64,000 bases of DNA from NCBI RefSeq assembly GCF_040750475.1, contig NZ_JABJVY010000013.1, forward strand, positions 76,142 through 140,141, in the 5' to 3' direction. The position numbers and the translations under genes were made by a program. The stretch comes from Amorphus sp040750475. Lineage in GTDB: Bacteria > Pseudomonadota > Alphaproteobacteria > Rhizobiales > Amorphaceae. The notes under the pieces are model-generated. The model made no database searches. It saw nothing but the letters and a program-made list of their open reading frames with translations, and had not been told where the DNA came from. Of the stretch, positions 58,719-64,000 are shown one piece after another. How positions within the stretch are numbered: position 1 is the stretch's first letter; every line of letters starts with the position of its first letter.

Positions 58719-60110
58719 GTGGATATCAGTGTCATCATCTTCCTCCTGGTCTATCTGGCGCTGGCGCTGGGTTATCTGCCGGGCTTCCGGGTCGATCGCA
58801 CCGGTGCGGCGGTGGCCGGCGCGCTCGCCATGATCGGTTTTCGCCAGATCACGGACGAGGGGGCCTGGGCGGCCATCGACTACCACACGATCGGCCTGCT
58901 CTTCGGCCTGATGATCGTGTCGGGAGCCTTCACCGTGTCGGGCTTCTACTCCGCGGTTGCCGAAAAGATCGCCTCGCTGCGCGTGTCGCCGCCCGTCTTG
59001 CTGGCATTTCTGGTGGCGGCGAGCGGAGGATTGTCCGCTGTCTTGACCAACGATGTCGTCGTGGTCGCCATGACGCCGTTGTTGGTGACGATCACCATGT
59101 CACGCGGCTTGAATCCGACGCCGTTTCTTCTTGGCTTTTGCTTCGCAAGCAATACCGGGTCGGTCGCGACCATCATCGGTAGCCCGCAAAACATGATTGC
59201 CGCGCAGACGCTTGGCCTGTCGTTCCTCGGGTTCATGAAGGTCGCGTTCGTCCCGGCGTTGATTTCCTTGCCGCTCGTGTGGGGGATGGTTTCGCTGCTT
59301 TATCGGCGCAGGTGGACCTTGCAGGCCTCCGCGGCGGGTGAAGCCGCTCGCGTCGACGTGCCGCGAAGCCCGCGACATGATCTTGGGGAAACGGCAAAGG
59401 CCGGCATCGTCACGATCGCCGTCATCGCCGCCTTCGTCTTTTCCGACTGGCCGCGAGAGATGATCGCGTTGTCGGCGGCCGCAATCATCCTGGTCAGCCG
59501 CCGGGTCTCCTCCAAAGAGGTGCTGGGGACTGTCGATGGCAACCTGCTTCTGCTTCTGGCGGGGCTTTTCGTCGTCAACGCGACGCTCGCCCAGGCCGGG
59601 TTGCCGCAGAAGGTGATCCATGACCTGCAGTCGTCGGGGCTCGACCTCACCGATCCGTCGATTTTGTTTCTGGTCTCATCGGTGTTGAGCAACGTCGTCG
59701 GCAACAACCCGGCGGTGATGCTGCTGGCGCCATTTCTTCCGCACACCGGAAATGTCGACGCGCTCGGCGCGGCGCTCGCCCTCGGAACCGGCTTTTCCAG
59801 CAACCTGATCATCTTCGGAAGTCTTGCCGGCATCATCGTGGTGGAGCAGGCGGCAGGTCGCGGCATCAAGATTGGAATGCGCGAATTCTGTCGTGCCGGC
59901 ATTCCGGTTTCGGTCCTGTGCATGGTGCTGGCACTTGGCTGGATCGCGTTTCTGACAATGAGCGCGCCGGGTCTTTCCGACAACGATCAAGGGCGGAAGC
60001 CGGCCAGCCTTGGCGTTTTGCAGGACGCCGCGGCGAGGGTGGACGAACCGCATCGCGTGCCTGTGGCCGATTTGCGGACGGCCCAGCAATGGATCGGGAG
60101 CCCCATGTGA
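58719..60110 (+). CDS. SLC13/ArsB-type permease of the ion-transporter superfamily
   Basis: A 463-residue protein with about 11 helices. Repeated helix-hairpin features: SGGLSAVLTNDVVVVAMTPL with ASNTGSVATIIGSPQNM in the first half, and SNVVGNNPAVMLLAPFLP with GTGFSSNLIIFGSLAGI in the second. This pattern is common to ArsB, NhaD, YbiR and divalent-anion symporters; the substrate is not known. Start GTG at 58719 with AGGAA upstream; frames from 58689 are possible. It stands between amtB and the nickel importer. Confidence 0.8.
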   Translation: MDISVIIFLLVYLALALGYLPGFRVDRTGAAVAGALAMIGFRQITDEGAWAAIDYHTIGLLFGLMIVSGAFTVSGFYSAVAEKIASLRVSPPVLLAFLVAASGGLSAVLTNDVVVVAMTPLLVTITMSRGLNPTPFLLGFCFASNTGSVATIIGSPQNMIAAQTLGLSFLGFMKVAFVPALISLPLVWGMVSLLYRRRWTLQASAAGEAARVDVPRSPRHDLGETAKAGIVTIAVIAAFVFSDWPREMIALSAAAIILVSRRVSSKEVLGTVDGNLLLLLAGLFVVNATLAQAGLPQKVIHDLQSSGLDLTDPSILFLVSSVLSNVVGNNPAVMLLAPFLPHTGNVDALGAALALGTGFSSNLIIFGSLAGIIVVEQAAGRGIKIGMREFCRAGIPVSVLCMVLALGWIAFLTMSAPGLSDNDQGRKPASLGVLQDAAARVDEPHRVPVADLRTAQQWIGSPM

Positions 60111-60239
60111 CCGTGCTTATCAAAGCCTCGGTGCACGCGGCGATGTGAGGGCCGAAGCCAATCGGCAGACAAGGGAAAGGTTTCAACCGCGCTGTATTCC
60201 GAAAACTGTCGGAAGCGGCACAACACCCAAGAGGATAAA

Positions 60240-61025
60240 ATGCGATTTACATCTTCATCGGTCGCTGGCTCGCTTGCAGGCTTGATCGGTATCGTCGCTC
60301 TGGCGACGCCGGCCATGGCGCATTTCCAAGAGCTCATCCCGTCCCGGGACGTGCTGCCGGAAGGCGGTGAGGTCACCGTGGATATGGTCTTTACCCATCC
60401 CTTCGATGGCGGGCCGGTGATGACCATGAAGAAGCCGGCGCGGCTCGGGGTCTATTCCGGCGGCGAGGTCGTCGATCTTCTGCCGAAGATCACTGAGACA
60501 TCGCAGGAAGGCGTCACGGCTTGGAGCGTTACGGACACGCTCGTCGAGCCCGGCGCGTCGATCTTCTTCGTGGAGCCGCAGCCTTACTGGGAGCCGGCGG
60601 AAGGAAAGTTCATCGTTCACTACACCAAGACCGTCGTCGACAGCTACGCCTCGGGTGAGGGGTGGGACGACCTGGTCGGACTTCCGGTGGAGATCCAGCC
60701 GCTGACCCGGCCGACGGGCGTGTGGGCCGGCAACGTCTTCTCCGGTGTGGTGCTCAAGTCCGGCGAGCCGGTTCCGTTCGCCGAGATCGAGGTGGAGTTC
60801 ATCAACGATGGATCCGTTGAGGCGCCGAACGATGCCTTCGTCACGCAGGTCATCAAAGCGGATGCCAACGGCACCTTCACCTACGCCATGCCGCGCGCCG
60901 GCTGGTGGGGCTTTGCCGCCCTGCTCGAAGGCGACGAGGCGATGACGTCCCCGGAGGGCGAGCAGGTTCCGGTGGAACTCGGCGCGCTGATGTGGGTGAA
61001 GGCGACCACCATGGGAGAGGAATGA
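60240..61025 (+). CDS. nikK: NikK-like DUF4198 periplasmic component of nickel uptake
   Basis: A 261-residue exported protein. The signal peptide ends at about residue 27 (ATPAMA-HF), so the mature protein begins with His, as is usual in this family, possibly a metal ligand. The body is beta-rich (DUF4198), with EGGEVTVDMVFTHPFDGGP and FVEPQPYWEPAEGKF. NikK precedes nikMLQO in Brucella-type clusters and assists nickel uptake by an undefined role. AGAGGA lies upstream. The next gene starts 6 bases after the stop. Confidence 0.87.
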   Translation: MRFTSSSVAGSLAGLIGIVALATPAMAHFQELIPSRDVLPEGGEVTVDMVFTHPFDGGPVMTMKKPARLGVYSGGEVVDLLPKITETSQEGVTAWSVTDTLVEPGASIFFVEPQPYWEPAEGKFIVHYTKTVVDSYASGEGWDDLVGLPVEIQPLTRPTGVWAGNVFSGVVLKSGEPVPFAEIEVEFINDGSVEAPNDAFVTQVIKADANGTFTYAMPRAGWWGFAALLEGDEAMTSPEGEQVPVELGALMWVKATTMGEE

Positions 61026-61031
61026 CCCGAC

Positions 61032-61646
61032 GTGGCTCACATTCCTGACGGCATCCTGTCGGCTCCGGTTCTCGTTGGCGGTGCGGTCGTTGCCGCGGCC
61101 GGCCTGGCCTTTGGCCTGCGCCGGCTCGACGACAGGGCGATCCCCAAGGTCGCGATCCTGTCCGCCGCCTTCTTCGCCGGATCGCTGATCGCGGTGCCCG
61201 TCGGGCCGTCGAGCGTCCATCTTCTGTTTGCGGGGTTGATGGGCATCATGCTCGGCCCCGCAACCTTCCTGGCCGTGGCGATCGCGTTGTTGCTTCAGGC
61301 GCTGCTGTTCGGTTTCGGCGGGCTGACGACGCTGGGCGTCAACATGGTCAACATCGCTCTCCCCGGCGTGCTGTTGGCGGCGGTGCTTGGCCCCGCGATC
61401 CGCTCGACGAAGTCGGCCGGAGTCCGCCTCGCGCTGGCCGGTCTCGTCGGCGGGCTGTCCGTTTTGGGCACCGGTGGCCTCGTGGCGCTGTCGATCTGGC
61501 TCTCTTCGCCGGACTATACGCCGGTGGCTGCAGTGCTTTTGGCGACCTACGTGCCGCTCGCCATCGGGGAGGCCTTCGTGACGGCGACGGTGGTGACGTT
61601 CCTCGCCCGCATCCAACCCGATGCCTTGAGGTGGGCGCAAACATGA
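61032..61646 (+). CDS. nikM: Nickel ECF transporter substrate-specific component NikM
   Basis: A 204-residue CbiM/NikM membrane protein. The N-terminus is MAHIPDGIL. In the family, the metal-binding N-terminus is MHIPDG with His2; here an Ala is inserted, and removal of the initiator Met would restore His at position 2. Six helices follow, with GPSSVHLLFAGLMGIMLGP carrying the other His ligand. Start GTG at 61032 with GAGAGGA upstream. The stop overlaps the nikL start. Nickel rather than cobalt is inferred from the urease context. Confidence 0.93.
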   Translation: MAHIPDGILSAPVLVGGAVVAAAGLAFGLRRLDDRAIPKVAILSAAFFAGSLIAVPVGPSSVHLLFAGLMGIMLGPATFLAVAIALLLQALLFGFGGLTTLGVNMVNIALPGVLLAAVLGPAIRSTKSAGVRLALAGLVGGLSVLGTGGLVALSIWLSSPDYTPVAAVLLATYVPLAIGEAFVTATVVTFLARIQPDALRWAQT

Positions 61647-62206
61647 TCCGGCGGCTCGTTATCGGCTTGGCGGTGGTTCTGGCTTTGACCGCACCTGCCG
61701 CCGCGCACAAGCTTAAGGTCTTCGCGGCCGTGAAGGGCGAGGCCGTGATGGGTTATGCCTTCTTCATCGGGGGAGGGCGGGCGAAAAAGACACCCTGGGT
61801 GGCCAAGGACGGCGAGGGTGCCGTGATCGCCGAAGGCAAGACGGACGAGGAGGGGAACTTCCGGTTCGTCCCGCCACCGTCGCTTGCGTCCGCCATCACC
61901 ATAACGGTCGATACCCAGGAAGGGCATATCGCGTCCGCCACGCTCGCCGCGTCGCGCTTCGGGGCGGTTCCTGCTGCGGCGTCGGATGCACCCGCTGACG
62001 TATCCGCGACCGACGACGCGTCGGAGGCGGGAAAAGAGGACATCGCCGCGTTGGTCGATGCGGCCGTTCAGCGCCAGGTCGAGCCGTTGCTGGAACGGAT
62101 CGAGGAGATGGACGCTCGGTTGCGCTTCGCCGATATCCTGTCGGGGATCTTTCTGATCATCGGCTTGGCGGGAATGGCGCTTTGGGCGCGGGGGCGCTTG
62201 CGATGA
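61643..62206 (+). CDS. nikL: Nickel ECF transporter additional component NikL
   Basis: A 187-residue protein. N-terminal signal/anchor (residues about 5-22), then HKLKVFAAVKGEAVMGYAFF, a beta-sandwich region, an Ala/Asp-rich linker and one C-terminal helix (FADILSGIFLIIGLAGMALWA). This is the layout of NikL in nikKMLQO systems, where it supports NikM. ATGA overlaps at both ends couple it to nikM and nikQ. Confidence 0.88.
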   Translation: MIRRLVIGLAVVLALTAPAAAHKLKVFAAVKGEAVMGYAFFIGGGRAKKTPWVAKDGEGAVIAEGKTDEEGNFRFVPPPSLASAITITVDTQEGHIASATLAASRFGAVPAAASDAPADVSATDDASEAGKEDIAALVDAAVQRQVEPLLERIEEMDARLRFADILSGIFLIIGLAGMALWARGRLR

Positions 62207-62916
62207 TCCTGCCGAAGGACGAGCGGTTGCGCCTGGTCGCCGCCTTTGTGCTGGTGGCGGCGCTTTCCCAGGTCGAGGATATCCGGACGGCCGCGCTCGC
62301 ATTGGGGGTGGCCTGCCTCGTTGCGCTGATCGAGCGAACGAACAGGCGTTTGTGGCGGCGCCTGCTCCATGTGGAAGGCTTTGTGCTTCTGTTGTTTCTG
62401 TCGCTGCCTTTCAGCGTGGCCGGTACGCCGCTTTTCTCCGTCGGTCCGCTGACGGCGACAGTTGAAGGCGCGATCCGCGCGGGACTGGTCGCCTGCAAGG
62501 TCTCGGCCTCGGTGCTGATCGTGATGACGCTCCTCGGACCGATCGAGCCCACGCGGATCGGGGCCGCGATGCAGGCCCTGCGCGTGCCGGACACCATCGT
62601 CCGGCTGTTCGTCACGACGGTGCGCTATCTGTCGATCCTTCGCGAGGAGGCGCTTCGCCTGCACGAATCCATGCGGGCGCGGGCGTTCTCGCCCCGATCG
62701 AACCGCCATACCTGGCGCAGCTACGGCTATCTGATCGGCATGTTGCTGGTCAGGGCGCTCGAACGCGGCAAGCGGGTCGAGGAGGCGATGCTGTGCCGGG
62801 GCTTCAGCGGACGTTTTCTGCACACGGCACTGCCAGCGCCGGCCGTCGGTGACTGGATCGGCTTCTCCCTGCTCGCGGCCTTGTCGGTCGTCATGTTGAT
62901 ATCGGGGTGGCCATGA
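62203..62916 (+). CDS. nikQ: Nickel ECF transporter transmembrane component NikQ
   Basis: A 237-residue CbiQ/EcfT-family protein with about five helices. The cytoplasmic coupling helices carry the Ala-Arg-Gly-type motifs SMRARAFSPR and EAMLCRGFSG, which bind the ATPase. It links NikM with NikO. It starts inside the nikL stop and ends inside the nikO start. Confidence 0.92.
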   Translation: MILPKDERLRLVAAFVLVAALSQVEDIRTAALALGVACLVALIERTNRRLWRRLLHVEGFVLLLFLSLPFSVAGTPLFSVGPLTATVEGAIRAGLVACKVSASVLIVMTLLGPIEPTRIGAAMQALRVPDTIVRLFVTTVRYLSILREEALRLHESMRARAFSPRSNRHTWRSYGYLIGMLLVRALERGKRVEEAMLCRGFSGRFLHTALPAPAVGDWIGFSLLAALSVVMLISGWP

Positions 62917-63650
62917 CCGCGCTTCTGAGCCTCGGCGATCTGACCGTGAGCCGCAATGGCGTGCCGGTTCTCCGGAAGGCCTCCCTGGCGCTTCACCAGG
63001 GCGAGCGTTTGGCGATCGTCGGGCCCAACGGGGCTGGCAAGACCACGCTTTTGCGAACGATCGTCGGCTTGGAGCGTGCGGAGGCAGGCACTGTTTGCCT
63101 GTTCGGCGACGTGTGCAGCGAGGAAAAGCATTTCCGTGCTTTGCGCCCCCGCATCGGCTTCCTGTTCCAGGAGAGCGACGATCAGCTCTTCTCGCCGACC
63201 GTGATCGAAGACGTCGCGTTCGGTCCGCTCAACATCGGCTGTAGCGAGGACGAAGCCCGATCCCGAGCAACGGAGGCGCTCGCCAAGCTCGGGATCGCCC
63301 ACTTGGCCGATCGGTTCAGTCACCGGCTGTCGGGCGGGGAAAAGCGGCTGGCGTGTCTGGCCGGCCTGTTCGCCATGCGCCCGGACGTGCTGCTTCTCGA
63401 CGAGCCGACGAACGGGGTGGACGCGGTCAACGGCCGGACCTTGTTCTGCGCCCTTCGGGACTTCGAAGGGGCGATCCTACTGGTTTCCCACGACAGCGCA
63501 TTCGTCGCCGAATTGGCGAGCCGGGCGATGCTTCTGGAAGACGGACGGCTGCAAGACGCGGAGATCCACTCCCATGCGCATGTCCACACGCACGCTCACG
63601 TCCACGCGCGCAACGGTGACGTTTCGAAGCGGTCCGATCCGGACACGTGA
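62913..63650 (+). CDS. nikO: Nickel ECF transporter ATPase NikO
   Basis: A 245-residue ATPase. Walker A GPNGAGKTT, Q-loop FLFQESDDQLFSPTVIEDVAFGP (the ECF-type Q), signature LSGGEKRLACLAGL, Walker B VLLLDEPTNGVD and H-loop VSHDSAFVAEL. The tail is His-rich (SHAHVHTHAHVHARNG), which may bind nickel and echoes the UreE tail. Its start overlaps nikQ (ATGA). It is the last gene of the nickel importer. Confidence 0.94.
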   Translation: MTALLSLGDLTVSRNGVPVLRKASLALHQGERLAIVGPNGAGKTTLLRTIVGLERAEAGTVCLFGDVCSEEKHFRALRPRIGFLFQESDDQLFSPTVIEDVAFGPLNIGCSEDEARSRATEALAKLGIAHLADRFSHRLSGGEKRLACLAGLFAMRPDVLLLDEPTNGVDAVNGRTLFCALRDFEGAILLVSHDSAFVAELASRAMLLEDGRLQDAEIHSHAHVHTHAHVHARNGDVSKRSDPDT

Positions 63651-63788
63651 ATATTCCAATCCCGCTGAGTCTCAATATCGGGCTGCGGCGGTTCTCCGGA
63701 GGTCAGAATAATGGGCGTTTATGTTCCGAGCTATCGACGCGACGATGGTTGCGGCGCCGAGGTCCCGTCCTTTCAACTGGGGGCAAGC

Positions 63789-64000
63789 ATGTCTTTTCAT
63801 TCGAAGACGTTTCTCGCGCGGCAGACGAATTGTTCAGTATTGCATGAGCATCTTCATGGGGGCGGGCATGCCTGCGGCTGCGGCGGGCCGGCCGCGCTGG
63901 CCGTCAGCGAGAAGGTGACGGCCGATTTCTCCCGCCGCGCCCTGCTGGTCGGGGCGGCGGCGGCCTCGGTCGCGCCCTTTCTCGGCCTGAAGGCGGACAA
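63789..64000 (+). CDS. Cys/His-rich protein with Tat-signal-like stretch, 5' part only
   Basis: An ATG at 63789 with GGGGGC upstream opens a frame that runs off the window (70 codons seen). The first 35 residues hold VLHEHLHGGGHACGCGGP, a Cys/His cluster that could bind metal. Then DFSRRALLVGAAAASVAPF looks like a twin-arginine signal placed unusually far (about 45 residues) from the start. The family cannot be named from this part; a Tat-exported metal-dependent hydrolase is one option. An internal start nearer the RR motif is possible, but the Cys/His stretch would then be untranslated. Confidence 0.55.
   Translation, partial: MSFHSKTFLARQTNCSVLHEHLHGGGHACGCGGPAALAVSEKVTADFSRRALLVGAAAASVAPFLGLKAD

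Noticed and set aside
58719..60110. Permease considered as a specific arsenite (ArsB) pump
   Set aside because: Family motifs are shared by many ion-transporter superfamily members, and no arsR, arsC or arsH gene is near.

Overview
The window is about 64 kb of GC-rich DNA, densely packed with genes, with no rRNA, tRNA, CRISPR array or insertion sequence that I can see. The conserved gene line nagZ-scpA-scpB ... tatA-tatB-tatC-serS-surE-pcm, the sorbitol/mannitol ABC transporter with a long-chain mannitol dehydrogenase, EcfG-type (GGAAC-N16/17-GTT) promoters, a RirA-like iron box and a Brucella-like urease/nickel cluster point to an alphaproteobacterium of the order Hyphomicrobiales (Rhizobiales). 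A probable DMSP lyase suggests a marine or saline habitat. The taxonomic call is inference from gene content.

Layout. 1-401: 3' end of a Cu(I) P-type ATPase. 528-10474: polyol locus (xylulokinase, ROK regulator, PfkB sugar kinase, SmoEFGK-type ABC importer, mannitol 2-dehydrogenase). 10598-21168: housekeeping block (nagZ, scpAB, tatABC, serS, surE, pcm), interrupted by a GGDEF-EAL protein and an orphan ABC ATPase. 21642-22514: secreted PRC-barrel stress protein behind two EcfG-like promoters. 22616-29511 (minus): complete hydroxamate siderophore operon (TonB receptor, FhuC, FhuD, double-length FhuB, siderophore reductase). 29902-42786: catabolic island with a small cupin, MarR, FAH-fold hydrolase, gentisate 1,2-dioxygenase, two SDRs, alpha/beta hydrolase, two-component flavin monooxygenase parts, GntR regulator, TAXI-TRAP transporter and an MDR oxidoreductase. 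43092-43802: DddL-like DMSP lyase. 44221-47983: three-subunit membrane sugar/gluconate dehydrogenase (Tat small subunit, FAD GMC subunit, triheme cytochrome c), then a LysR regulator.

49951-63650 is a self-contained urea-nitrogen module: ureABC, two crcB fluoride-channel genes, ureEFGD, a urea channel, an Amt ammonium transporter, an SLC13/ArsB-type permease and the nickel ECF importer nikKMLQO. It would import urea and nickel, mature and run urease, and move ammonium. The pair of fluoride channels between ureC and ureE is the most striking feature, because fluoride inhibits the urease nickel centre. The window ends inside a Cys/His-rich, Tat-signal-like gene.

Regulatory structure is visible in several places: a matched pair of dyad operators before the PfkB kinase and smoE, mirrored divergent promoters at 33893-33976, hairpins separating solute-binding-protein genes from permease genes in both the SMO and TRAP transporters, and a hairpin between ureC and the crcB pair.
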